Below, in pieces: positions 6,864-15,957 of a stretch of DNA of 26,516 nucleotides. The translations under genes and the position numbers were made by a program. The stretch spans positions 1-26,516 of the forward strand of contig CAZDAW010000043.1 of the NCBI GenBank assembly GCA_964503685.1, read 5' to 3'. Every line of letters starts with the position of its first letter. Position 1 is the stretch's first letter. The notes below the pieces were generated by a model. It saw nothing but the letters and a program-made list of their open reading frames with translations. It had not been told where the DNA came from and made no database searches. The DNA is from CAZDAW01 sp964503685 (lineage in GTDB: Bacteria > Chloroflexota > Anaerolineae > Anaerolineales > Anaerolineaceae).

Positions 6864-8711
6864 ATGCCAAATAAATCAATTGAGCTTATTGACAGATCTG
6901 ATCGTGCGGCCCAGGTACCTGGCGCAGATACGGTTAACAATTTCAACCTGACGATCGGGACAGTCAATGGCTCTGGCAGCCAGACAGCAAACCTGACATT
7001 ATTGCGCGCTTTGTTCAAGATGGGGATACCTGTTTCGGGCAAGAACCTGTTTCCTTCCAATATTCAGGGCCTGCCTACCTGGTACACCATCCGGGTTAAT
7101 AAAAATGGTTACCTGGCGCGCTGCGAGGATAATGAGATCGTTGTTGCCATGAACCCGGCTTCATTTGCCAAAGACCTGGCAAGTGTTGTTCCCGGCGGCG
7201 CCTTTTTTTACCCTGATGATATTCGCTTGGAGATCACCCGCGACGATATCCATGCCTACCCAATGCCGGTGAAAAAACTGGCGAAGGAAGCGGATGTATC
7301 GTTCAATTTACGGGATTATATTGCCAATATGGTTTATGTGGGTGTGCTGGCGCAAATGTTGTCCATTGACATGGATAAGATTCAACAGGCGTTGGATTTT
7401 CATTTCAAAGGCAAACAGAAGGCAGTTGAAACGAACTACAATGTGGTCAGGGCGGGTTTTGATTGGGCCGTTTCCAATCTGGTCAAAAGCGATCCTTATC
7501 GGGTTGAACCTATGAAGGCCACACAGGGATATATCATGGCCGATGGCAACACAGCAGCGGCGTTGGGGGCCATCTATGGCGGCGTGCAATTTTCGGCCTG
7601 GTATCCGATCACGCCGGCTTCCAGCTTGGCTGAATCACTGATTGAATATCTTCCGATGCTGCGCGACGAACCGGAAACCGGGAAACGGACTTATGCAGTC
7701 ATTCAGGCCGAAGATGAACTGGCGGCCATTGGCATGACGATTGGCGCAGGTTGGGCAGGCCTGCGGGCAATGACTTCTACTTCAGGGCCGGGCTTAAGCC
7801 TGATGACCGAATATGCCGGCCTGGCATATTATGCAGAGGTCCCGCTTGTCATCTGGAATGTCCAGCGGGTAGGGCCGTCCACAGGTTTACCGACGCGCAC
7901 TGCCCAGGCCGACCTGACCATGACTTATTTTTTAGGTCATGGTGATACGCGGCATGTGATTTTATTGCCGGGTTCGGTTTCGGAATGTTTCGAATTCGGC
8001 TGGCGTGCGTTTGATCTGGCGGAACGCCTGCAAACGCCGATTTTTGTCCTTTCAGATCTGGATTTCGGAATGAATGAATGGATGACCCCTCCATTTGAGT
8101 ATCCGAATGCGCCGATGGACCGCGGTAAAGTCCTTTGGGAGGAGGATCTGGAGCGGCTTAAAGGGGAGTGGGGGCGCTATCGCGATGTAGATGGAGATGC
8201 CATTCCCTATCGAACCTTGCCGGGTAACCGCCACCCCAGCAGCGCCTATTTTGGCCGGGGAACCGGCCATGATGAGAACGCCGTTTACAGTGAAGACCCG
8301 GAGGTATGGGAACGTGTAATGGAACGAATTCGGCGTAAGTTCGATATGGCCAGGACCCTGGCGCCCAAACCGGAGATTGAGACGATGGACGGTGCAGAGG
8401 TGGGTATCATTTCGTTCGGCTCCAATCATCATGCGGTGCAAGAGGCGCGCGTCGGTCTGGCGGAAAAGGGTATCCCGACAAGTTATCTTCGCCTGAGGGC
8501 CATACCTTTTTCTCAGGAGGTGGGAGATTTTGTGCGCAGTTATGAGCGAATTTACGTCGTTGAGATGAATCACGAGGGCCAGCTTTGCGATTTGTTGCGA
8601 ATGGACCTTTGTGATCATGCCAGGAACTTGCGTTCGGCAGCGCATTTGGACGGGTTGCCGCTGACCGCACGCTGGATTATGGATAGGATTATCAGCATGG
8701 AGGAGAAATAG
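6864..8711 (+). CDS. korA: 2-oxoacid:ferredoxin oxidoreductase, fused gamma-alpha subunit (KorA type)
   Basis: This 615-residue protein carries a gamma domain (about 28-190, starting NNFNLTIGTVNGSGSQTAN) fused to an alpha domain (about 222-615). The alpha domain shows the pyrimidine-binding family motif YPITPASSLAESL (247-259), the conserved AEDELAAIGMTIGAGWAGLRAMT, TSTSGPGLSLM and TRTAQADL. This arrangement is typical of 2-oxoglutarate (Kor) and some other 2-oxoacid ferredoxin oxidoreductases, which reversibly convert a 2-oxoacid and CoA to acyl-CoA, CO2 and reduced ferredoxin. AAAGGAG lies 6 bases before the ATG. korB follows 2 bases after the stop. Substrate specificity (2-oxoglutarate versus branched or aryl 2-oxoacids) cannot be fixed by eye. 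Confidence 0.9.
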   Translation: MPNKSIELIDRSDRAAQVPGADTVNNFNLTIGTVNGSGSQTANLTLLRALFKMGIPVSGKNLFPSNIQGLPTWYTIRVNKNGYLARCEDNEIVVAMNPASFAKDLASVVPGGAFFYPDDIRLEITRDDIHAYPMPVKKLAKEADVSFNLRDYIANMVYVGVLAQMLSIDMDKIQQALDFHFKGKQKAVETNYNVVRAGFDWAVSNLVKSDPYRVEPMKATQGYIMADGNTAAALGAIYGGVQFSAWYPITPASSLAESLIEYLPMLRDEPETGKRTYAVIQAEDELAAIGMTIGAGWAGLRAMTSTSGPGLSLMTEYAGLAYYAEVPLVIWNVQRVGPSTGLPTRTAQADLTMTYFLGHGDTRHVILLPGSVSECFEFGWRAFDLAERLQTPIFVLSDLDFGMNEWMTPPFEYPNAPMDRGKVLWEEDLERLKGEWGRYRDVDGDAIPYRTLPGNRHPSSAYFGRGTGHDENAVYSEDPEVWERVMERIRRKFDMARTLAPKPEIETMDGAEVGIISFGSNHHAVQEARVGLAEKGIPTSYLRLRAIPFSQEVGDFVRSYERIYVVEMNHEGQLCDLLRMDLCDHARNLRSAAHLDGLPLTARWIMDRIISMEEK

Positions 8712-8713
8712 CC

Positions 8714-9751
8714 ATGTCAGAACAAACGGTTGGAAAAGTGAACCAGGTTGGAATGACGCGGGCGGATTATAAGGGGTTGCCCAGTACTTTATGTCAGGGC
8801 TGCGGTCACAATTCAATTGCCAATCAGATTATCACCGCCTGCTATGAGTTGGATATTATTCCGGAGGAAATTCTCAAATTCAGCGGTATTGGATGCTCCA
8901 GTAAAAGCCCGGCTTATTTCTTGAACCGTTCTTTCGGTTTCAATGGTTTGCACGGGCGCATGCCTTCACTGGCATTGGGAGCCATGTTTGGCGATACGAC
9001 GTTGAAGGCGATTGGCGTCAGCGGCGATGGCGATACTGCCAGTATTGGTCTGGGGCAATTCAAACATCTGGTGCGCCGAAATTTACCGCTCGTTTATATT
9101 GTTGAAAACAACGGCGTTTATGGGTTAACCAAGGGTCAGTTTTCAGCCACGGCTGAGAAAGGACTGTTCTTAAAACGCCAGGGAACCAATCCTTATTTGC
9201 CGGTGGATATTGCTATGGAAGCGTTGATTGCCAATGCAACGTTTGTGGCGCGTTCGTTTGCCGGCGATCCGAAACAGGTGAAAGAATTGATCAAAGCTGC
9301 CCTCAGCCACCGCGGTATTGCGGTGATTGATATTATCAGCCCTTGCGTTACCTTCAACAACCAGGATCAAACGCTGCATTCGTACACTTTTGGCAAAGAC
9401 CATGAGGCGCCGCTGCACGCCTTGAGCTTTATCCCGGCGCGGGATGAGATCATGGTGGAAGATTTTGAGGAAGGCAACACGCGCGAGGTCACACTTCACG
9501 ATGGATCGGTGGTTATCTTGAAGAAACTGGAAAAGGATTACGACCCGACGGATCGCTGGCAGGCAATGCATATGCTGGAAGAAGCCCAGCGCAATAACTG
9601 GCTGGTGACCGGTTTGATCTACGTTGATCTCTCACAACCCATGTTGTTCGAAGTGCATAATCTGGTGGATACGCCCTTAAACCGGCTGGGCGAGGATCGT
9701 CTGCGCCCGCCGCGGGAAACGATCGAGAAGATCAATGCGATGATGTTTTAA
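8714..9751 (+). CDS. korB: 2-oxoacid:ferredoxin oxidoreductase beta subunit (KorB type)
   Basis: 345 residues hold the catalytic half of the enzyme. The thiamine-diphosphate site is visible as GDGDTASIG (104-112) followed by NNGVYGLTKGQFSAT. Four cysteines fit the 4Fe-4S cluster of beta subunits: C27 and C30 in LCQGCGHN, C61 in SGIGCSSKSP and C211 in SPCVTFNN. The gene starts 2 bases after korA, so the subunits are translationally linked. No separate delta (ferredoxin) subunit gene is present, so this is a two-subunit enzyme that relies on free ferredoxin. The operon ends here, and the next gene is convergent. Confidence 0.92.
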   Translation: MSEQTVGKVNQVGMTRADYKGLPSTLCQGCGHNSIANQIITACYELDIIPEEILKFSGIGCSSKSPAYFLNRSFGFNGLHGRMPSLALGAMFGDTTLKAIGVSGDGDTASIGLGQFKHLVRRNLPLVYIVENNGVYGLTKGQFSATAEKGLFLKRQGTNPYLPVDIAMEALIANATFVARSFAGDPKQVKELIKAALSHRGIAVIDIISPCVTFNNQDQTLHSYTFGKDHEAPLHALSFIPARDEIMVEDFEEGNTREVTLHDGSVVILKKLEKDYDPTDRWQAMHMLEEAQRNNWLVTGLIYVDLSQPMLFEVHNLVDTPLNRLGEDRLRPPRETIEKINAMMF

Positions 9752-9854
9752 ATATTAATTGTCATTCTATTGGGCGATTTAAAATAAACCCATCTGATTT
9801 AGTTATCTGATCTGGAAAAGGTTCTTTGAGAGAACATCTGCTCTGACGATTATT

Positions 9855-11561
9855 TTAAGTTAATGGGGTCAGGCAAACGCGAAAGCCGCACAGGCCGTGC
9901 TTGACGTTGGGCAGGCTCCATGAGCGATTGGGGCAGGCGATTAACCGGCGGTAGTTTGTGTAGGCCCCCCCGCGTAAAACGCGCGCTTTGGGGTTATGCA
10001 GGCTTTCCCGCCCGTCTTCGGGGTTGTAGGGGTAGGCTCTGAACAGGCTGCCAGTCCATTCCCAGACGTTCCCGGCCATATCGGCGCAGCCATAGGGGCT
10101 GTCGCCTTTAGGGCTGAACTTTCCTACTGGCGTTGTATCCCCCAGATTCATATCGAAATTAGCGAGTTTCGGATCTGGAGGCTGGTTTCCCCAGGGATAT
10201 AGCCTCCCATCGGTCCCCCGCGCCGCTTTTTCCCATTCTGCCTCGGTTGGCAGGCGAATGATCAATTCACTGAGCTTGCTGGCCCACCGGCAAAATTCGA
10301 TGGCGTCGTCCCATGAAACGTTGACAACTGGATGGCGTTCTTTACCGCGCGGAATTTCCCCATTTTCCCAATGCGCCGGAGGAGGGTGCCCGGTGGCTTT
10401 GACAAATCCCTTGTACTGAGCATTGGTGATCAATTTCTTGCTGATCCAGTATGGTTCGAGGAAAACCCGGTGTTGCGGACACTCATTTTCATTTGCTTCG
10501 GGGTCTTTGGCTTTATTGCTGCCCATAATAAATTCGCCGGCAGGTATGCGGGTTAAGGATAATTCCACTCCGGCGGTTATAGAAATCACCATGGCGTTGC
10601 CAAATATGGTGATCTTCTTTTTCTGGGTTTCAGTTGGCTTAAAGGAAGCGGAGAGTTGTTCGTCGTTTTCGAGACGGACGCCGTCGCGGATCAATCCGGC
10701 GACATCAGAGCCGCTGTAAGGGCGGTCTTCGGGTTCAGGAGAGAGCATACGGGCAACCAGGTCGCTCAACCAGCTGGGAACTTCAGGGCGCAGGGATTGG
10801 ACGCTTGTTTCAGGTGGAAGATCGTTATAAGACTGGTTGGTCAGAATCTCGAACGCGACCAAACCCAGCGAATAAACATCTGAAGCGGGAACGAGCGCAT
10901 CGGTAGTGTCTCTCTGCTCGGGGCTCATATAAGCCGGTGTGCCAGGATGCGGAGGCGCCTCACGGACTTCTGCTCCCCCTTCCGGTTTTTCAGACTCTTT
11001 TTTTACGGCTTTCTTTTCCTGGGTCAATTCGCTGCGCAGGCTTGCCTCAGTCGAAATCTGGGCAAAACCCAGGTCAGCGATTTTTGGAGTGCCTTCGGCG
11101 TCGAACAAGATATTAGAAGGTTTCACGTTTCGGTGAACGGCGTCTAGGGCGTGAACTGCGCCCAGGCCTTCGCCGATATCATGGATGATATGCATGGCAT
11201 TATCAATCGTGATGTACTGGTTTTCTTTTCTGCACTTTTCCAGGCGGTCGGCCAGGCTGCCGCCGGCGGTATATTCGATCACCAGAATCAGCATATCGTC
11301 CTTACGCATGTTATCGTAAACACGCACCAGGTTGGGGTGGCGGATCAGATCCCCGAATTTTGTTTCCATGCAAAAGCGGGTATGGCAGGATGCAAATACG
11401 GCAGCGTCAACCCCTGGCGTATCTGTATGAACGATCTTGAGCGCACACGGAGCGTTCAGTTTTGTATAACGCGCCTGATAAACTTCAGCAAATTCGCCAA
11501 TGCCAACGATACCTTCGATGGAATAGATATCGAGCAGAGTATCACCGGGTGAATAGCGCAT
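9855..11561 (-). CDS. Ser/Thr kinase-like domain fused to SUMF1/FGE-like domain
   Basis: This is a 568-residue fusion. The kinase domain (about 8-295) has a glycine loop GIGEFAEV (20-27), K42 in CALK, a candidate helix-C glutamate E66, HRNVKPSN (143-150), D163 in DLG and YMSPEQ (211-216). The catalytic HRD aspartate is Asn145 (codon aac), so activity is doubtful. A Lys/Glu-rich insert of about 25 residues (181-205) sits in the activation segment. The C-terminal SUMF1/FGE-like fold (about 331-565) shows FIMGS, NVSWDDAIEFCRW, LPTEAEWEKAARG, YPWG, DMAGNVWEW and RGGAY, ending GFRVC. The two active-site cysteines of true formylglycine-generating enzymes are absent near 533-545. No transmembrane segment is obvious. 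It is single-gene and convergent to korB. Confidence 0.88.
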   Translation of the reverse strand: MRYSPGDTLLDIYSIEGIVGIGEFAEVYQARYTKLNAPCALKIVHTDTPGVDAAVFASCHTRFCMETKFGDLIRHPNLVRVYDNMRKDDMLILVIEYTAGGSLADRLEKCRKENQYITIDNAMHIIHDIGEGLGAVHALDAVHRNVKPSNILFDAEGTPKIADLGFAQISTEASLRSELTQEKKAVKKESEKPEGGAEVREAPPHPGTPAYMSPEQRDTTDALVPASDVYSLGLVAFEILTNQSYNDLPPETSVQSLRPEVPSWLSDLVARMLSPEPEDRPYSGSDVAGLIRDGVRLENDEQLSASFKPTETQKKKITIFGNAMVISITAGVELSLTRIPAGEFIMGSNKAKDPEANENECPQHRVFLEPYWISKKLITNAQYKGFVKATGHPPPAHWENGEIPRGKERHPVVNVSWDDAIEFCRWASKLSELIIRLPTEAEWEKAARGTDGRLYPWGNQPPDPKLANFDMNLGDTTPVGKFSPKGDSPYGCADMAGNVWEWTGSLFRAYPYNPEDGRESLHNPKARVLRGGAYTNYRRLIACPNRSWSLPNVKHGLCGFRVCLTPLT

Positions 11562-11636
11562 ATCGATCCTCTTTAACTGTTATCGGCGATTTATAACCTG
11601 GATAAAGTTTTGATTCTGTTCTCACCTTCCTGATTA

Positions 11637-11665
11637 ATTATATTAAAATGACGCTAAAAAGGCAA
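11637..11665 (-). promoter_or_regulatory. Promoter of the kinase-SUMF1 gene
   Basis: Read on the minus strand: TTGCCT (11660-11665), a 17-base spacer and TATAAT (11637-11642), a near-consensus sigma70 promoter. The expected start near 11630 gives a leader of about 70 bases before the kinase ATG at 11561, with GAGG shortly upstream of it. Confidence 0.7.
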
Positions 11666-11739
11666 AAGAAATTACGCTGTTTGCCAATTGGGTCTATTTT
11701 TCGGGCAGAACTCAGCTTTTTGATGAGGTTATTTCAGTA

Positions 11740-11771
11740 AAAAACAACAGCAGGTTGAAATGCCTGCTGTT
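11740..11771 (-). terminator. Rho-independent terminator of the GPH-symporter operon
   Basis: Eight bases past the transporter stop, minus-strand RNA would form a hairpin with 9-bp arms (AACAGCAGG and CCTGCTGTT, at 11763-11771 and 11746-11754), an 8-base loop and a following GTTTTTTA tract. This is a textbook intrinsic terminator. Confidence 0.85.
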
Positions 11772-11778
11772 GGCGCTG

Positions 11779-13278
11779 TCATTCATTTTTTGCTTTTCGT
11801 TTCAGGCTGAACCGTTTCTGCCGGTTGTTCAGCATAATCCGGATACGCGCCTGGCGCTCACGACTGAGCGGGTAAAACCAGGCGAATACGGTCGCGGAAA
11901 TTAATAATAAGGCCGTAAAAGGACTGATGACGAAGCGGATAGCCTGGAGGGTCGTACCGGGCTGGAGGAATTGAGTCACGCCGTCGGGGGGAGTCTGGTA
12001 GCCGAACCATCCCAAAACCTGTAATGCTATGAAAATTGCCAGGGCGCTGCTCAACTTGCGAATGAAATTGACCGCGCCATAGTACATTCCTTCGCGGCGT
12101 TTATTGGTGAGCAGTTCATCCCAATCAATGACATCCGGCAGGATGGAATCGGGCATCAGGTGCGCATTGGAAACGCTGACGCCGACAAGAGCGGCCAGGC
12201 CGATCATCAAACCAATTTGACCGGGCTGCAATAATAAGATCGAGAACTGAATGATGACCCAAAAAATCATGCCAATCATATAGGCGACGCGTTTGCTGTA
12301 CAGACGCGAGAGCCATTCCCAGAGGGGCAAGGTGGCAATTGCCACAATGAACATGACCCCCAGCACCACCGATTCGACTGATATTTTCATACCGGCAATG
12401 GAAACTGAAGCCAGCAGGTTTCCATTGCTCATCCAATAAATCATGAAATACGGCAGCATCAGCGCCACGATGTCGAAAGCAATCCAGTTCAAGACATACA
12501 TGCCGGTTGCGAGACGGAAGGGTCGATTGCGCCAGACTTCGCGCAAGTTATCAGTGAATGATGTATTGATGCTCTCTGGGTCCTGAATTTCCTGGCGGGG
12601 CTGCTCGCGGATGAAAATGAAGATCAGCAGGTAGGGGATGGCTGACAGGCTTCCGAATATTGCTGCGACGACCAGATAGCCTTGCTGCTGGGTCGATCCA
12701 CCTTTCATGGCTGCGTCCAGTATCAGTGGGGCGGCAACAGCCGTGACCAGCGAGGCTATGAGATTGAAAAAGTAGCGGAAACTGGTCAACGAGGTGCGCT
12801 CGTCGTAATCGGCGGCGATTTCGGGGGTCAGCGCCAGGTAAGGTACGGTGATCAGAGTTTGGATCGTATCGCTGAGCATAAAGGCGGCTGTTACGGTGAG
12901 CATGAGCAAAAATTGGCTGTGCCAGGGCGGCGCCCACCACAGAAACAGGAAGGCGCCAATAAATGGCAGGGCAAAGATGAGCATAAAAGGTCGCCGGCGG
13001 CCCCAGCGCGTTTGAGTGTGATCGCTGATTGAACCGACAATGGGATCATTGATCGCATCCCAGATGATGCTGATCAGCGCGGCGACAGAAGCCAGGCGGG
13101 GATCCAGGCCGACCACATCGGTCAGGAAAATGGCATAGAATATCTGGCGGAGGGTGTTAAAGCTTGCTCTGCCCCAGTCTCCTGATCCGTAGATGGCTTT
13201 CTTGATGAATGATAGTTGGGGCGCTACGGTCAGAGAGGATAGATTGAACGTCGTTTTGGGTTCCTGATTCTGTATCAT
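11779..13278 (-). CDS. GPH-family (glycoside-pentoside-hexuronide:cation) symporter, MFS
   Basis: From the ATG at 13278 (AAAGGA about 7 bases upstream) the protein is about 499 residues with around 12 membrane helices. The GPH signature is clear: FYAIFLTDVVGLDPRLASVAALI, WDAINDPIVGSISDHTQTRWGRRRPFMLIFALP, and the central loop with YDERTSLTSFRYFFN. The second half contains MLPYFMIYWMSNG and DVIDWDELLTNKRREGMYYGAVNFIRK. Members import sugars such as melibiose, xylosides or glucuronides, coupled to H+ or Na+. It is the last gene of the minus-strand operon with pyk and the GNAT-like gene and precedes a strong terminator. The longer start at 13347 would overlap the upstream gene by 40 bases and is less likely. 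Substrate is unknown. Confidence 0.9.
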   Translation of the reverse strand: MIQNQEPKTTFNLSSLTVAPQLSFIKKAIYGSGDWGRASFNTLRQIFYAIFLTDVVGLDPRLASVAALISIIWDAINDPIVGSISDHTQTRWGRRRPFMLIFALPFIGAFLFLWWAPPWHSQFLLMLTVTAAFMLSDTIQTLITVPYLALTPEIAADYDERTSLTSFRYFFNLIASLVTAVAAPLILDAAMKGGSTQQQGYLVVAAIFGSLSAIPYLLIFIFIREQPRQEIQDPESINTSFTDNLREVWRNRPFRLATGMYVLNWIAFDIVALMLPYFMIYWMSNGNLLASVSIAGMKISVESVVLGVMFIVAIATLPLWEWLSRLYSKRVAYMIGMIFWVIIQFSILLLQPGQIGLMIGLAALVGVSVSNAHLMPDSILPDVIDWDELLTNKRREGMYYGAVNFIRKLSSALAIFIALQVLGWFGYQTPPDGVTQFLQPGTTLQAIRFVISPFTALLLISATVFAWFYPLSRERQARIRIMLNNRQKRFSLKRKAKNE

Positions 13279-13307
13279 GGGCGTATCCTTTGGAAGATTT
13301 TTGTGAC

Positions 13308-14426
13308 TTATAATGCTTTCTGGAAAGTTCGGTGCGTGATGCACCACTGCACACCCAGGTTTTCCATATCCGACTTGCTTTTAAAATTTCCTTCTTCTAC
13401 CTGAACAAGAATCGCATAGTCCAGGTTTGTCTCACGCAGGGTTTTATCAAGCTCCGAGTAGAGAACTGCATTTGCGCCCCGCCCCTGGTAGGCGGGCAGC
13501 AACCCCACTCCATTCAGATTAACCCACTTCGTCCGTTTAAATTCCCTCAGGAGATAATACCAGCCCAGAGGGAACATTCTTCCCCGCGCTTTCTGGATGC
13601 CGGCCGATATATCCGGGTAGGCAATAACAAAACCTGCCACATCATCATCCTTCATCACCAGTTTGATCATCCTTGGATCAACGATTTGCAGCATATTGTT
13701 GGCAATCAATTCAAATTCTTCGCTGGTAGAGGGATAGTAGCCGAGGTTTACGGAAAAAGCGGCGGCGTTTACCTTCTCAATCTGTGGAATCCAGGCTTTC
13801 AATTCCTTTTTCGTCTTGAAACTTTTTATCCAGAAACCGCTGCGCGTTTTAACTTTTTCGGCAATCTGATGGATTGTATCCGGTATCTGGTGACTGCGAT
13901 GAAGTATGCCGGAGTAATGATCGACCCATTTCTCGAAACCGGAATCACGGACGAGAGATTCGTAATAAGGATAGTTGTAAGGGATGCCGATTGCCGGGCG
14001 ATACTCAAAACCATCCACCAGCATGCCCAGGCCGCTGGAACGGGTGAATCCTTTGGGGCCTGTGATTTGATTCAAGCCGCGCCGGCGGGCCCATTCAAAA
14101 GCGGCGCCGAATAATAAGCGCGCAACATCGACATCCTCGATGCATTCAAAATAATAGAAAAACGCCGTTTTAAGATGGTGAAAATTGTTATAGTTTTTAT
14201 TTTCAAGCACAGCAATGCGGCCAAGGGCCCTGCTGTTATCTTCGACGAGGAAAAAATCTGCATCTGAGTGGCGATAGAAAGGATGCCGCTGGCGATTCAT
14301 CACCAGTTTCATTTCCGATTCCAGTTGAGGAACCCAAAGCGGGGAATTCTTATAAATCGAGAAGGGCAGATTGATGAATTGACTGACGTCTTTTGTATTC
14401 CGGGTATCTATTTTGCGGATTTGCAT
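13308..14426 (-). CDS. GNAT-like N-acetyltransferase-fold protein (YghO-like)
   Basis: This 372-residue soluble protein belongs to a poorly characterised group annotated as GNAT-like. Visible motifs are the N-terminal FINLPFSIYKNSPLWVPQL, DFFLVEDNSRALGRIAVLENK (GNAT-like strand), RRRGLNQITGPKGFTRSSGLGMLVDGF, and in the C-terminal third the acetyl-CoA-binding pattern GVGLLPAYQGRGANAVLYSEL (about 315-335), followed by YAILVQVEEGNFKSKSDMENLG. The start codon lies inside the last 19 bases of pyk, so the genes are translationally coupled; AAGGA lies about 11 bases before the ATG. The GPH symporter follows. Substrate is unknown; E. coli YghO is the closest named relative I recognise. Confidence 0.72.
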   Translation of the reverse strand: MQIRKIDTRNTKDVSQFINLPFSIYKNSPLWVPQLESEMKLVMNRQRHPFYRHSDADFFLVEDNSRALGRIAVLENKNYNNFHHLKTAFFYYFECIEDVDVARLLFGAAFEWARRRGLNQITGPKGFTRSSGLGMLVDGFEYRPAIGIPYNYPYYESLVRDSGFEKWVDHYSGILHRSHQIPDTIHQIAEKVKTRSGFWIKSFKTKKELKAWIPQIEKVNAAAFSVNLGYYPSTSEEFELIANNMLQIVDPRMIKLVMKDDDVAGFVIAYPDISAGIQKARGRMFPLGWYYLLREFKRTKWVNLNGVGLLPAYQGRGANAVLYSELDKTLRETNLDYAILVQVEEGNFKSKSDMENLGVQWCITHRTFQKAL

Positions 14427-15892
14427 GTGTGATTGATTCCTTCGCCTAATGTATGGAGGAGTACAAAATTTGGCGGGCGCATTTCGCCAATCGGGAACCC
14501 CGATATGAGAATGACTTGCTGGCCTGACTTTAATTTTTCGGTGTTGATAGCAGCTTCTTCTACATAATTAATCATGCATTCAAAGGTATTGGCAAATGGG
14601 ATGAGGAGAGGGGTGACGCCCCAGTATAACTGCAGAAAGTGATAGGTGTCTTTTTCAGGTGTGAAAGCCAGAATCGGTACATCGGGCCGCGTTTTTGACA
14701 TTAACAAAGCGGTATGGCCCGTTTGCGTGAAAACCGCGATAGCGGAAACGTTTCGGTCGAGCGAGAGTTCATGGGCGGCGCGGGTGGTAGATACAGCGTC
14801 ATCATCTGAGGCGGCTTTTGTATCCGATTCGCAATGGCCCCAATCTTTCATATTGCTTTCAGCCTGGCAGATGATGGATTGCATCATCATCACGCTCTCA
14901 ACCGGGTATTTCCCTGAAGCAGTTTCGCCTGATAACATGACAGCATCGGTGCCATCGAAGATGGCGTTTGCCACATCAGATGCTTCGGCGCGGGTTGGGC
15001 GCGGGTTATGGATCATCGAGTCCAGCATCTGGGTAGCTGTGATCACGATCTTGCGATGGCGGTTTGCCGCGGCGATGATTTTCTTTTGCGCAATGGGTAC
15101 ATACTCAGGTGAAAGTTCGACCCCCAGGTCGCCGCGGGCTACCATCACGCCATCGGCATATTTGAGGATGGATTCCAAGTTTTCCAGGGCTTCAGGTCGT
15201 TCCAGTTTGGCGATAATGGGCGTCCTGATTTTCGCCGGCGACAGGTCGCGAATGGCCTGACGAACGGTGGAAATATCTTCGGCTGTGCGGACAAAGGAAA
15301 TTGCGACAACATCGACGCCCTGTTCCAGCCCAAACGCAAGGTCAATGCGGTCTTTTTCAGTAAAACCCGGTGTTTTGATTTGCGCGCCGGGCAAATTGAT
15401 GCCCTTATGCGAGGTCAGCGGCCCCCCGATGATCACCCTGGCTTGAACCGCTTCAGGCGTCACTTCGCTGACGACCATCTGCAGGTTGCCGTCGTCGAGC
15501 AGAATCCGGTCATCTTTATGGACGCTCTCGCATATTTCGAGAAAATCGACCGGCAGAATAACTGTTTCAGGGTAACGGGCTTTCAGGGTTTCAATCTTGT
15601 TGAGGTGGGGGGAGAGCAGCACCGTCTGATCTGCCTGCAAGAGGACAGGTTGTTTGTCCAGTTGCCCTACCCGAATTTTGGGCCCCTGCAAGTCCTGTAA
15701 AATACAGATGGGCCGCTGCATCTCGGCGGCGATTCGACGCAGAGATGCAATGGTTTCAGCGTGATCGGTGTGTGTTCCGTGAGAAAAGTTGAGACGGGCA
15801 ACATCGACGCCGGTTTCGAATAAACGCCGGATTGTTTTTTCATCTCGACTGGCCGGACCGATGGTCGCGATAATTTTTGTTTTTCGTTCCAT
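14408..15892 (-). CDS. pyk: Pyruvate kinase
   Basis: At 494 residues this is full length. Motifs: KTKIIATIGPAS (N-terminus), ARLNFSHG (32-39), QDLQGPKIRVG (66-76), LLDDGN, the domain-B return LPGAQIKTPGFTEKD, and the active-site segment IIAKLERPEALENL with catalytic K229 and E231. VMVARGDLGVE and TATQMLDSMIHNPRPTRAEASDVANAIFDGTDAVMLSGETASG complete the catalytic barrel. The C-terminal domain (about 365-494) is present, so allosteric regulation is possible. The enzyme converts phosphoenolpyruvate and ADP to pyruvate and ATP. AGGTGAGG lies just before the ATG. The CoA-transferase ends 65 bases upstream on the same strand and may share the transcript. Confidence 0.96.
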   Translation of the reverse strand: MERKTKIIATIGPASRDEKTIRRLFETGVDVARLNFSHGTHTDHAETIASLRRIAAEMQRPICILQDLQGPKIRVGQLDKQPVLLQADQTVLLSPHLNKIETLKARYPETVILPVDFLEICESVHKDDRILLDDGNLQMVVSEVTPEAVQARVIIGGPLTSHKGINLPGAQIKTPGFTEKDRIDLAFGLEQGVDVVAISFVRTAEDISTVRQAIRDLSPAKIRTPIIAKLERPEALENLESILKYADGVMVARGDLGVELSPEYVPIAQKKIIAAANRHRKIVITATQMLDSMIHNPRPTRAEASDVANAIFDGTDAVMLSGETASGKYPVESVMMMQSIICQAESNMKDWGHCESDTKAASDDDAVSTTRAAHELSLDRNVSAIAVFTQTGHTALLMSKTRPDVPILAFTPEKDTYHFLQLYWGVTPLLIPFANTFECMINYVEEAAINTEKLKSGQQVILISGFPIGEMRPPNFVLLHTLGEGINHTCKSAK

Positions 15893-15957
15893 ACCTCACC
15901 TCTTATTGACTTATTGATAACAGCGGCAGTCGAATTGGCTTAACTATTTATAACACC

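Noticed and set aside
8052..8816. 254-residue minus-strand reading frame over korA
   Set aside because: Antisense shadow of korA, whose motifs prove the plus-strand frame.
9821..9835. Small hairpin (GTTCT/AGAAC) between korB and the kinase gene
   Set aside because: Only 5-bp arms and no strong T-run; not convincing as a terminator in either direction.
9860..11561. Possible diversity-generating retroelement target (SUMF1-fold C-terminus)
   Set aside because: No reverse transcriptase, template repeat or accessory gene is in the window, and the terminal codons show no adenine-hypermutation-like pattern by eye.
13332..14114. 260-residue plus-strand reading frame
   Set aside because: Antisense of the GNAT-like gene, which has family motifs and coupling to pyk.
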